Assembly: GCA_015039465.1 (NCBI GenBank)
Contig: MU129999.1
Coordinates: 306,671-370,670 of the forward strand
Origin: Phlegmacium glaucopus
Lineage: Eukaryota > Basidiomycota > Agaricomycetes > Agaricales > Cortinariaceae
DNA: 64,000 nucleotides
Direction: 5' to 3'
Shown here: positions 21,280-31,771 of the stretch, in pieces
How positions within the stretch are numbered: position 1 is the first letter of the stretch
Layout: every line of letters starts with the position of its first letter
The notes under the pieces: model-generated
What the model saw: the letters and a program-made list of their open reading frames with translations, nothing else
Databases searched by the model: none
Told to the model about the DNA's origin: nothing
Translations under genes and position numbers: made by a program

Positions 21280-23130
21280 CACCTATATATACCCTTCCCT
21301 CCTGAGTAAATAATCTATTCTGGCACTTCCTGAAGGGCTACTACCATGTATTTTATACCAAAATGTTTGTAAAAATGAGACAAATCCATTGGTACTAAAA
21401 TCATGATGTGATGTGCACTGTTGTATGTGTTATATGCGAAATAGTGCAAATTATCCAGTAAAATAATGGGGGAATCTAACCATGTTATTAGTGTGGGAAT
21501 ACATTAAAATGCACAAAAGCACACATCAGACCCAGTGAAAATTGGATCGAAGTAGATCAAATTAAATCGAGTTAAATAGTACCTTTCGATGTAATTCAAT
21601 GCAATTCAATGCAATTCGGAAAATGACACACTTAGTTATATTTTATTATATGGTGAATATTTTTATATCGAAGACAATAGTTTTCCATTGAATGGCACAG
21701 AATTAAATTGAATTCCATCTAAATCGATATTTATAGAAATCTGGTCTGGTTTATTCAATGCAATTTGTTGCAATTCAATTTGAATTAGAAAAAATCAAAT
21801 TAGATTACTACATATTGAAGTAGGTCAAAGACAATAATAGAGAATCTGATATGGTCCCCGCAACTACTATCGAATTGAAATCACTCATTCCCTACCACCA
21901 ATTTTCCAATGCTGGTAGATGTTGCTTGTGCTGCAGCTTTCACAGTTAGCAACTTGTATTGAGCCCCGCAAGCAGCTGCTCACATCGCTACCGGAGTTGG
22001 TGACGTGGCACTTTGTACTGTCGCCGCTCCTTGTTACCTGCCCTTGGTCAAATATAAGCTATATAGTAATAAAAATATAAATATGACTTACTTTATGAAG
22101 GAACGAGCCAGCCTGAAAGAGGGAAGGGGACAGCGAAGATAGTGGATGTAGCTAAAGAACCTTGTCAATGTGTGGGCATATTTGCAGCATCATGCATCAT
22201 GCATTGACTTGGGAAAAAAATTCCAAGTCAGACGACACAAGGCAGACATGCGCAGGACACAGGATGAAACAGGACGACACATCAACGTGGTGTGCATCAT
22301 TACAAGCATGTGCATTTACACAGCTTTGTAAGCAGGAATTCGACGGAAAACTATTTAATTCAACTTTTGACACACTTTCTTTGATTTAATTTGATTTAAT
22401 AATATCCAATTTTCACTGGGCATCAGATGCGACACATGCACACAATTTATATATATTTAGAATACCTGTAATAATGCAGTTCTATTGGTATACAATATGT
22501 CATGTCACACATATTTATAAGCATAGAGTGCATTATTTTACTGGATATTTTGCATCATTTCACATATAACATGCACAAAAGTGCGTATAATGTTACAACT
22601 TCAAACAATTCAGAAGGTTCTGATTGTAAACAGTCGTATGAAGATCGAGTCATGGTTCATTGAGCTCAATAGAATGCCAAGAGAGTCGTTCTCAAGGTAT
22701 TGTCTAAAGAGTTTGAGGAAGATTCAAGAGTAAGGTAACCGAGTTAGATTCTCAAGAATTAGCTAAGGGAATACATGAGAGTAAATACGGTATTTATAGT
22801 AAATAGAAGGGTCATGCATAAAGTGAGGCATCAGCATGTAAGATGTGTTGCATAGGTATAAATAAGTGAAACGATGAAAAGAGGAAGGTAAGCATGTGTT
22901 AGACAGAGATGAAAAGAGAAAGAGAAAAGCATGAAGTGAAACAAGCATGTGTTCAGCGGTGTTAAAGAAAGAAAAAGAAAAAGAATGATTGTTTGTAACA
23001 TATAATGTCATGATCTTATTACCAATGGATTTGTCTCATTTTTCTGAACATTTTGGTAAAAAATACATGGTAGTAGCCCTTTAGGAAGTGCCAGAATATA
23101 TTATTTAGTCGGGAGGGAAGGGTATATATA
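21280..23130. mobile_element. Large foldback element with a solo LTR in its right arm
   Basis: The left arm (about 21285-21550) and right arm (about 22400-23125) are inverted copies. Paired blocks include tatacccttccctcc/gggagggaagggtata, tctggcacttcct/aggaagtgccaga, gagacaaatccattgg/ccaatggatttgtctc and cccagtgaaaattgga/tccaattttcactggg. Inside the arms are iterated words (AATTCAATGCAATTC, GATCAAATTAAATCG). The right arm is interrupted by the solo LTR 22591-23000. No transposase frame is visible. Confidence 0.75.
22591..23000 (+). mobile_element. Solo LTR copy 4
   Basis: 410 bp from TGTTACAACTTC to TTTGTAACA, with the exact 5-bp duplication TATAA at 22586-22590 and 23001-23005. It is the same family as 9586-10007 and chose the same 5-bp target word. 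It contains a TACGGTATTTATA box. Confidence 0.92.
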
Positions 23131-23930
23131 TAATGAAAAAACTAAGTGAAACCAATGATATTATTTTTTGTTATCTTTTAGTTGTGTTTTACCTTACTAA
23201 ATTCCTACTTTAACCATTGTAAATTTTTTCTTTTTCATGTCATTACTTCTTTAGTGTAAATATCTACAGTAATCATAGGAATTGATTCCTACAATTAATG
23301 TTGTAATTTTATACTTCTCAGAATCACCACTTTATTTGTTGCTATTTCCTTATTCCTACATTTTTCATCATAAATTACTATGGTCTGTGTCTCACAGTGA
23401 TTGACCTTGAATATGGATTTAACTACATTGTCAGAACTGCATTTATCCACATTTGATCTTAATAAACTGTTTGCTGGAATTTAATCCACTAAGTTTTTAA
23501 TGGTTCACACCTGGTATATTCTGTATTTTTACCTGTATCACAACTTTGTGAAAGGTTTTCAGGCATTGTTTGAGTTGGATCTTGATATTCATGTTTTGCT
23601 GCTTGAGTGCCAGACTTAGTTTCAAGAATCTTATGGATTCCTATAGAATAATTTGTAGTTTCTTATAGAATTTTTGACTGTATTTCTTCCATTGTCCCTG
23701 TCATAAATTCACCTTTTTGACAACCTTCAAGATAATTTATACAACATTCTTGAAATTCACTATCTCTACTCATAAGTTTATCACAGATTTCTTGTGGTGA
23801 AAGAGAATTCTTAATCCATAATACTGTGTGTAAATGTAATGTCAGACATCCTCTTACTGTTTAACTGTTCCATAATAACCAACTATGTTACCATATAGTC
23901 CCAGATGCTCTGTTTCAACCCCAAGGACAC
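23131..23930. other. AT-rich intergenic sequence, nothing recognised
   Basis: No supported gene. Confidence 0.35.
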
Positions 23931-23934
23931 ACTT

Positions 23935-24160
23935 CTGGCACCAGGTGGTGTTTCCCTTAAGAAAACTTATTTTTAGAACATGTTTTGTCATTTACATAAT
24001 TTTAAATTTTTGACATATCCCCCATTACTGTAAAAAATTTGAAAATATGTGACAACTTCTAAATAAGTTAATTGAAATTAACTTATTTAGAAGTTGGTGA
24101 CTATTTACAAATTATTTACAGTAACAGGGGACATGTCAAAAATTTAAACAACTGTGGGAA
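23935..24160. mobile_element. Truncated MITE end plus small foldback
   Basis: Positions 23935-23990 repeat the end of the 20267 element (CTGGCACCAGGTGGTGTTTC). It is interrupted by a foldback of about 145 bp (about 24010-24155) whose arms pair (AAATTTTTGACAT...ATGTCAAAAATTT) around the palindrome acttctaaataagtt/aacttatttagaagt. Confidence 0.65.
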
Positions 24161-24179
24161 AATTTCCCAAACATTTACT

Positions 24180-25137
24180 GGTGCTGTATATAGTCTGGTG
24201 CCAGAAGTGCCAGGAAATCATCAAAACCCTAGTGTGACTAGAGCTTGTGAGTGTGACTGGCTAGCAAGTCTAAGAAACAGTTTACCATTGGTTGTGCTGG
24301 GTTTGTTATCTGCCCTGGCAAAGTCTGAAGCCATAATATTGGGCTCCTTACCTTCATCATACAACCCTTACATTTCCACTGTAAACGCTACCTCCAGTGT
24401 TCTGGGAAAAACCTTATCAGCTGACGATCTTATGCTTACAATAACAGAGGAATATGAATGCCAAAATTTAAAGTCTAAAATCAGTAAGAAGGATGAGAAT
24501 GTTGCCTTCTACTCCAACAATTCCGGAAAGGGATGAAAGGGAGGTTCAAACTCTGGTACAAGCTCTGGTAGGAGCTCAAGGAAAAGCAGTGTGGAATGTT
24601 TCAACTGCCACAAGAAAGGGCATTACATGGCTGATTGCTGGGCACCAGGAGGTGGGAAGGAAGGACAAGGTCCAAAACAGAAGGGAAAGTCGAAGGTGAA
24701 GCCTAAAGGAGGAGAAACCTCTGCTGTTGCAAAAGAGAAAGATGATGAAATAGAGGAAGCTTGGATGACGGGCCCTCAACAATGTCTCTGAAACCTGCTC
24801 TGATGAAAGCAAGTCACACAACAGCAATTTCAACAACAACTATTTATTTGAATCAGACAAAGATTTGTATTTCAATGAAATAAGCAACCTAGCTGATCTC
24901 CTTGAAGATTATATTGATCTGGATGACAATATTTTCAACAGCAACTTGGAAGAGCCTGATGATACCTCACCAGATGCTGCATACACCAGTCATACCTCCA
25001 CCCAACTCACTAAACTGACAGAAGTTGAAGTTGATCTGTACGACTCAGGCGCTACTCATCATATGTCAGGATTCCACCATAAATTCATCAACTTTGTCAA
25101 AACCAAACCAGTGCCTATCACCACAGCTGATACATGA
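24180..25137 (+). pseudogene. Copia Gag C-terminus, zinc knuckle and protease region
   Basis: The Gag part reads LLSALAKSEAIILGSLPSSY and DLMLTITEEYE (UBN2-type Gag). After an in-frame TGA at 24534-24536 the same frame continues to CFNCHKKGHYMADC, a CX2CX4HX4C zinc knuckle. A frameshift near 24790 leads to a further frame ending with VDLYDSGATHHMSG, which holds the DSG active-site motif of the aspartic protease. A TGA at 25135-25137 then interrupts the polyprotein. Both TGAs would be explained by CGA (Arg) changed at a CpG. Confidence 0.8.
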
Positions 25138-26520
25138 ACCTTTCAGGCAACCGGAAGAGGAGATATGTATATATACATACCTAAAAGGGGACAACTATCT
25201 CATGTTCTCTTGAAGGACATATTGTACTTGTCATCCATGAGAGTCACATTGGTATCAATAAGTTGTATCACCAATGCTGGGTCAACAGCACTTTTTACCA
25301 GGGGCATTTGCTGAATCTATAACAAAGAGAGGGAGATGTTGGGTGAAATTAAAGTTTAAAATGGACTTTACCAGGTGTTTACACCAAGCTCAGAAACAAA
25401 TGCATATGTCTCAAGCACAAAAGAAGCACTATCCATCAATGAATTGCATCGCTGACTTGGCCACATCTCACACAAAAGAGCCAAATTATTAGTCAGAAAA
25501 GGGCTAGTAGAAGGGGTCAAATTAGATGCTGGTAGCAAACCTAGAGTCTGCAAGTCCTGTGAATGGGCAAAGGGTGAAAGAAAGGCCATAACAAAAGTCC
25601 GAGAGGAAGGGAAGAGTATTGCTGTGGGGGACAAAGTTCACTCCAACTTATGGGGACCAGCACCTATCAAGTCTATCAACCAAAAGCAGTATTTTGTCAG
25701 CTTTACAGACAATTACAGCAAATATTCAAATGTACATTTCCTTCAAACCAAAGATGAAACTCTGGACTCATACAAAACACATGAAGCTTGGCTATCAACC
25801 CAGCATGGTGCCTGTATCAAGTGTCTATGCTCAGACCAAGGGGGAGAGTATCTAAGTGAGGACTTCTCAAATCACCTCAAGCAAGCAGGAACAGTTAGAA
25901 GACTTACAGTTCATGACACTGCAGAACACAATGGAGTCGCTGAACAACTCAATCAAACCATACTCAAAAAAGTCAGAGCAATGCTCTACAAATCCAATCT
26001 TCCTAAAATTTTATGGGCTGAGGCAACAATGCATGCAGTATATCTAAAGAATCACACCTGGATGCGAAGCCTCAAAGAAACAACACCCTATGAAGTCTTG
26101 TACAGTCAAAAACCAAATCTTGGCAATCTTCAACCTTGGGGATGCAAAGTCAGGGTACATGACATGAGCAGCTCTAAATTGGACAGGTGCTTGAAAGTTG
26201 GAAGGTGGATGGGTTTTGATCTGGATACCAAAGATGGTCACTGCATCTACTGGCTGGAGAGAAGAACTGTATCTGTCAAAAGAAGCATCAAATTCAATTT
26301 TGAGGATGAAGAAATAAGTGTTGGAATCATACCAATGGAGGAAGATATCAGAGAGGAAACACAGGAAGTACTGCCCGAGACGTCAAATCCAGAAACCAAA
26401 GTACCAGAAATTGAAAATGTCACTGAACCACTCAACGATGGAGTAGTTAAGGTTACTGATGGGAGAGGACAGTGTATTTGAAGGGAGTCTGAGTATATTA
26501 AGAGGTTGAGAGGAGGAGAT
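25138..26520 (+). pseudogene. Copia integrase region
   Basis: The frame from 25624 to 26481 encodes the integrase core and C-terminal part. The first catalytic Asp is replaced: the usual D-LWGP block reads SNLWGP, with AAC at 25645-25647. The second Asp is kept (CSDQGGEY) and the Glu is kept (AEHNGVAE). The GAG-pre-integrase part before it (25140-25620) is frameshifted (SFTD and the H/C zinc region partly readable). The frame ends at a TGA (26479-26481) followed in frame by RESEYIKRL, again consistent with CGA to TGA. Confidence 0.8.
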
Positions 26521-26678
26521 GGTGTAACCAGGGGGAAGGGAGTGCTGCCTAAGGGATTACAAAGCGGTTCCATACTTGAAGCCAATTTCATGGAAGGAAG
26601 AGTTGGCGAGGTAATGATGTGATGGCGAGTGCAATTGGAGGTGCTGAGGGGATTGAACCAATGTATGATGAAGCTAGG

Positions 26679-26949
26679 TGTTGGAATTTTAGTAATCATA
26701 CGAGCTAAATGTATCATATATGGACCAGAGTAGATAGCTAAGGATACTGACCAATAGCAGTAAAGACTCGGTAGATGTATATCATAACATAGCCACAGTC
26801 TGATATGTATAAGTAGTAGACCTTTGGAGACAGTATTCTCCATCGGTTTAAACCAATACAATGCATATCCTCCCTCTAGCCTTAGCTCCACATTGTTAGC
26901 GCTCTTGTCTAGATTGTTGTGCTTTAAACCAACACTATAATTTCCAACA
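26679..26949 (+). mobile_element. Solo LTR inserted in the Copia element
   Basis: 271 bp, TGTTGGAATTTTAG...ATAATTTCCAACA, with the exact 5-bp duplication CTAGG at 26674-26678 and 26950-26954. It belongs to a different LTR family from the TGTTACA group. A TATGTATAAGTAG box near 26808 is a likely LTR promoter. Confidence 0.92.
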
Positions 26950-26954
26950 CTAGG

Positions 26955-28330
26955 AAGCGTCCAGATTGGCCTAAGTGGAAGGAAGCCATTAAAGTCGAGC
27001 TCAACAACTTAGAGAAATCTGAAACTTACATGCTGGTAAAACAACCCCCAAATGCCAACATAGTGGAGAACTGATGGGTGTTGTGAATCAAAAGGAATGC
27101 TGCTGGCAAAATCAAAAAATACAAAGCTCAGTTAGTAGCAAAAGGCTTCACCCAAATACACGGAATCAATTACTATGAAACCTATGCTCCTGTAGCAAAA
27201 CTCGAGGTCTTTACACTAAGCCACTAATTCCAATCAGACTCCGAGTAATCTGATTGGATTCTGATTGGATTCTGATTGGATTCCGAGCAGTCCGATCGGA
27301 CTCAAATTTGGCTGGAGCACCAGCCATTTTCAAGTTTTGAGTCTGAGCCCAGTCCTGGTAGAAAATTGTTTTAAGACTCTGAATACGTTTAAATTCTATT
27401 AATAGCAGCTCTCCTTATTGAGAAAATTACAAAATACTTTCCTGGACAGGGCAGTTAAACATTCTATATAAAAATTTATAAATTCTAAATAAATTCTAAG
27501 GGACTCCCAGGGCCTTCTGATGTGATTTAATCCCTACCAAATATGGAAATAACAATGGGATGAGGTGTCAAAATCATTTTCCTGATGCAGTCCAAGTTCA
27601 GTCCGAGTTGAGTCCGAGTCCAAGTAATTTTTTACTTGGACTCAGACTCAACTCAGACTCAACTCAGACTTAGCTCAGACTGAACTCAGACTGAACTCGG
27701 ACTGACTCAGACTGAACTCAGACTTTTAATGTTTTTACTCGGACTACTCGGATTCCAATCAGATTCCGATCGGATTACTCGGACTAGTGGGGGAGTGTAA
27801 AGTCTTGCGAAACTCGCATCGTTCCAGTTACTGCTTGCACTTGCAGCTCACAATGGTTGGCCTGTGGATACCTTCGATTTCAACTCAGCATATTTGAACA
27901 GCCCATTAGGAGAGAATGAAACAATATATCTGGAACAACCACTGGGTTATGAGGCAAAAGATAGAGGAGAGTGGGTGTGGAAACTGCAAAAGGCATTGTA
28001 TGGGTTGAAGCAAGGGGCGAGGAACTGGTATGAAGTGCTGTGCTGGGCGCTAAATGAATTGGGGTTCACCAGAACGGAGGCCAATCATGGTGTCTTTTCA
28101 AGCGAGTTGGAAATCAGGTGATAATACTGGCAATACATGTCAATGATTGCATGGTCACTGGGAGTTCTTAAAAGCTCATTAACATTTTCAAGGTCGAAAT
28201 GAATAAAAAATACCAGCTTACTGATCTTGGAGCGGCCCATTGGCTCCTCGGCATCAAAATCAATCGCGATCTCACCAATAAGACAGTCTCGCTATCTCAA
28301 CATGCCTACATTGACTTGATAATCACTTGA
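26955..28330 (+). pseudogene. Copia reverse transcriptase, split by a MITE
   Basis: The first part reads KEAIKVELNNLEKSETY to QLVAKGFTQIHGINYYETYA and PVAKL (to 27203); the second part resumes after the MITE at 27810 with ASFQLLLALAAHNGWPVDTF and YGLKQGARNWYEVL. The catalytic box that should read as two adjacent Asp is HVND (AAT at 28142-28144). Stops: TGA at 27084-27086, where CGA is expected, TGA at 27073-27075, and TGA at 28328-28330; there is also a frameshift near 28118. Confidence 0.8.
27204..27807. mobile_element. TIR MITE inserted in the Copia reverse transcriptase
   Basis: 604 bp. It begins GAGGTCTTTACACT exactly like the two hairpin-array elements and ends GGGGGAGTGTAAAG. The flanks are CAAAACTC (27196-27203) and CGAAACTC (27808-27815), an 8-bp target duplication with one mismatch; the host frame resumes precisely after it. 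The interior shows iterated words of another kind (GACTCGGACT, GATTCCGATCGG, AACTCAGACT). There are no hairpins and no open frame. Confidence 0.88.
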
Positions 28331-28354
28331 TTCAATTTCAACAATCTGAAACCT

Positions 28355-29097
28355 TTGTCCATCCTAATAGACCTATCTGCCCCACTATTAAAATCCCAGT
28401 CACCTACAAAAATTGAAGATATAGCCAAAATGAAAAATGTACCCTATAGGGAAGCTGTAGGCTCACTAATGTATGCAGCTATGGGGACAAGACCAGATAT
28501 AGCATTTGCAACATCAACAGTTGCACAATTTTCAGATAATCCAGGATGGGCACACTGGGAAGCTGTAAAGAGGATTTTTTGTTACCTGTTGGGGATGAAG
28601 GAGTTAGAACTGACATATGGAGGAGAAGAGAGAGGCTTAGTGGGATATGTTGATGCAGATGGGGCATTGCAGGAGCACAGGCAAGTGATAACAGGGTACA
28701 TTTTCATGGTAGATGGTGGTGCAATATTGTGGTCTTCAAAGAAACAAGAATTGGTCACCTTATCAACGACAGAAGCCAAATATGTCGCAGCAACACACAC
28801 TGCAAAAGAAGCAGTGTGGCTTCGCCAACTTATCAGCAAATTATTTGGTTCAGTTGACATGCCAATGACTTTATTCAGCAACAGCAAGTCTGCCATTGCA
28901 TTGGCTCAATCATGCACATACCAAGCACATCAACATATGCTATCATTTTATTTGTTACATCATTGAGGCTGGCACCATTAAATTGATCTATTGTCCTACA
29001 GACGACATGACAGCCGACACATTGACTAAAGCTCTACCATCAATCAAAGCCAAACACTTTGCTTCAGCATTAGAACTTGGCACAGTTTGAGAGGGAG
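28355..29097 (+). pseudogene. Copia RNase H region and 3' end
   Basis: The frame reads YREAVGSLMYAAMGTRPDIA, then LVGYVDADGALQEHRQVITG and ILWSSKKQELVTLSTTEAKY. The conserved Glu expected in the TEAEY block is Lys (AAA at 28778-28780), another GAA-to-AAA change after a C. A frameshift near 28895 moves the last block (HINICYHFI, TADTLTKALPSIKAKHF) to another frame. The purine tract GAGAGGGAG follows directly. Confidence 0.8.
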
Positions 29098-29188
29098 TGC
29101 CAAATATACAAACTGTGTATTATCAGGAACTGAAAGTATTTTTATCTTGGTTTTTCTTACTCATACAATTTCTTATCCTCCATTCTTG

Positions 29189-30631
29189 TAGGGATGCCAA
29201 AGTTCAGTTCTGAACCAGTTCAAGAACCAGAACCAACCAAACCAAACCAAGTATCTGGTTCAGTTCTGGTTCTGGTTCAGCCTCAGCCATCTGGTTCTGG
29301 TTCTGGTTCTTGATTGGCCAGAAATCTGAGAACCAGTTCTGAACCAGTTCGAACCATTCTGAACCACTATATCCCAAGGCAAACATTTAAGTAATATATT
29401 TACTTATTTGCATTATTTTACAGGTTAAATGGCACAATGTACCTGTATCTGTAATGAAAATACTTATTCAAGTCACCAACAGAATATATTTCCAATCAGA
29501 AGTATATCATTTTTTGGTCTGGCATAGTACATAATCAATAATATGTCTCATTTACTTTATAATTTCAGGTTTTATTAATATTAATATACTCCTATTGCAA
29601 GAATCCAATTCAAAGTTGTCACTAGTTGGCAAAATGATTTAGTAGTATTTTTTCTTTATGTTTACTTTTAGTGATGTCATAGTTATAACATCAATACTAC
29701 AAAATTCTGGCCTCAAATTTCAAGATATATTTATTTCTAAGAAATAAAATGTAATTTTAGAAAATAAAACTTAAAATGAGAATTTCTTGTCTAATTGGTG
29801 ATATCCTAACAAAAGTCTATTTTTAACTGGTTCTTATGGTTCAAACTGGTTCTGAACCAGAACAGAACCAAGAGAACCAGTTCTGTTGGTTCAGTTCTGG
29901 TTCTGGTTCTGGTTCTGGCAAGGGGGCACCGGGATTGAAATGCTGGACCAGTACCTGGTTAGTTAGTCCAGCCAGAGGCCCCAAAAAAAAAAAAGGACTT
30001 CACCAGAACAAGGGTTTAAAACATCAATTTGAAGCTATTAAGGCCTTACTACATGCATAAGATGTGCAGAAATGAGTTTCTCTAGTAGCATAGGTCTGGT
30101 GTAGGTAGATAAGACTGTAATATTCATATTTTATGGGTGATCACACTATTTACAACCAGTATCTATAGGCAATTTGAAATGCACTGAATATCCCTTCACC
30201 CAGGTACTTGATGGTTGATCAGGTGGCACAATCAAATGTAATCAGTCTGGCTGTGAAACTCAATGGGTAAGTACCACATTATCAAGTAGGATTGTGCTGC
30301 ATTACTTACCTGAGATGTTAGTATCACCTCTAATACCTAGAGTTAGAGCCCCAGAATTAGGTTTGCACTGCTTGCAAGGTGTCTTCTGAGGCAAGGGGAG
30401 GCAAGCGAGCATGGAGGTGAGGATAGGATGATGTCATATTGCCATATATAGATGTGTGCCTGATTACATAAGACAGTTAGTCCACCCAAAGTTGGCTTAA
30501 AAAATAAATCGACCCTGGGTATTTTTTTTGATCCCAGTGCCCCCTTGGGTTCTGGTTTTCCTAAGTGGTTCTGGTTCTGGTTCTGAGAAAATGGGTCCCA
30601 AACTGAACTGAACTGAACTTCAGCATCCCTA
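29189..30631. mobile_element. hAT-like MITE with GGTTCT-repeat ends
   Basis: The left end TAGGGATGCCAAAGTTCAGT is mirrored by the right end whose complement reads TAGGGATGCTGAAGTTCAGT. Terminal TAGGGATG-type ends are common in hAT elements. Inside each end are many direct and inverted GGTTCT/AGAACC words. A second element (29919-30547) sits inside, so the original was about 810 bp. A perfect 8-bp target duplication was not found (CATTCTTG against CATGATTC). Confidence 0.75.
29919..30547. mobile_element. hAT-like MITE nested in the GGTTCT element
   Basis: 629 bp. Ends: CAAGGGGGCACCGGGAT and ATCCCAGTGCCCCCTTG. The exact 8-bp target duplication GGTTCTGG lies at 29911-29918 and 30548-30555. CA-GGGG ends and an 8-bp duplication are the hAT pattern. 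No transposase frame is present. It chose one of the GGTTCT words of its host element. Confidence 0.88.
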
Positions 30632-30787
30632 CATGATTCTTGATTCATAATCCCCCAACTGTCGCTACCATCATTCCCAAGAATGAAGGGGATTTTACTA
30701 TATATGTTACATTTGATATGTTTCATAACCTCAGTCTTTTATTCCGAGACTGAGGTTCATACAATATTACTTTTACTATTACAGCTT

Positions 30788-31766
30788 TGTTAGGGGACAC
30801 CCAATTTCAATCCAATCCTCAATCTCCGAACCATACATTCCACCTTTCTGACGACCTCCAACCTTCCGTCCAACTCTGCTTCCGTCTGTTAAGTTTGAAG
30901 CAAGGAGTCACATCGGAGTTACTCCAGAATGGACGGAACAGAACCGGAACAAGTAAGTGGAAAGGATGTTGGCCTCAGCATGTGTGCTGTGCCACCCAGC
31001 TCCTATACTGTCCTGATTTTGGAACCGGAAGAAAAGAATAAGGTGGAAGACCTCAGTGACTTAGAGGACAAACAAGAGGAGGAAACTAAGTTGATATTTG
31101 AACTGAGGAAAACATACAAGTTTCGAGTACTTAAATATAAAAGGAATAGCAACTGAAAATATAGAACATAAATATAAGTGCTGTGTTTTGCTCCCGGAAA
31201 AGGTCCTGCATTCTTGGGTGAATAATCCATGGCGGGTATGCTGACTGATGGTGGGAAGGGTGATGACAAAGAATAGTGGTAGTGGCGAAGAAGTGGTAAC
31301 AGGTTTGGAGTATAGACGGAGAAACTGGAATGACACGGAAAAGTCTCAGAGTTGAACAAAGGAAGAGTGGTTTGGGATATAAGGGAAGGCACTGTATGGA
31401 GTACGGACTACCGGAGACAGCTCCGACGGAGCTGGACTGGAGCGATGTAAGATGGAATGTAACACCATCACTGGTTTACTCCAGAACTCCGTAACTCTGA
31501 TCCTCTGATCCTCCGGTTTGTTCCATCTTTTTTTTTATTTTTCACATCACACCACTTCTTAATTAATTAATTAATTATTATTGTATCATTCCTTTATTTA
31601 TTTTATATCTCTGTTATGTCCATATTAGTACTTAAATACCCCTTAACCTAGCAGGGATCCCCAGGATCCATTGCTAGGTGAGTCACTTGTAGATATCCCT
31701 TTGAAATATTATTAACTTTGGATCCCCTGCTAGCTTGACTAAGTCAGCATCGCAGTTGCCCTAACA
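30788..31766 (+). mobile_element. LTR-like element TGTTAGGGGACACCC...GCCCTAACA, long copy
   Basis: 979 bp with an exact 5-bp duplication AGCTT (30783-30787 and 31767-31771). It shares both ends, a TTAGTACTTAAATACC box and GGATCC words with 7922-8282 but has about 600 bp more in the middle. TG...CA termini and the 5-bp duplication fit a solo LTR; open frames inside (for example 30929-31156) show no recognisable domain. Confidence 0.82.
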
Positions 31767-31771
31767 AGCTT

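Larger units (their letters stand above)
24180..30782 (+). mobile_element. Ty1/copia-like LTR retrotransposon, degenerate and multiply interrupted
   Basis: Domain order is Gag zinc knuckle, aspartic protease, integrase, reverse transcriptase, RNase H, which is the Copia order. The 5' LTR and N-terminal Gag are missing. A purine tract GAGAGGGAG ends at 29097 and is followed by TGCCAAATATAC, the probable 3' LTR start; that LTR seems to end near CTATTACA at about 30782. Insertions: a solo LTR (26679-26949), a MITE (27204-27807), and nested hAT-like MITEs (29189-30631) in the 3' LTR. Many stops are CGA-to-TGA changes, and three catalytic positions carry GAx-to-AAx changes. It cannot transpose by itself. 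Confidence 0.85.

Noticed and set aside
29181..30639. 8-bp target duplication for the TAGGGATG element (CATTCTTG / CATGATTC)
   Set aside because: Only five of eight positions agree, which is not enough to claim a duplication; the element call rests on its inverted ends.
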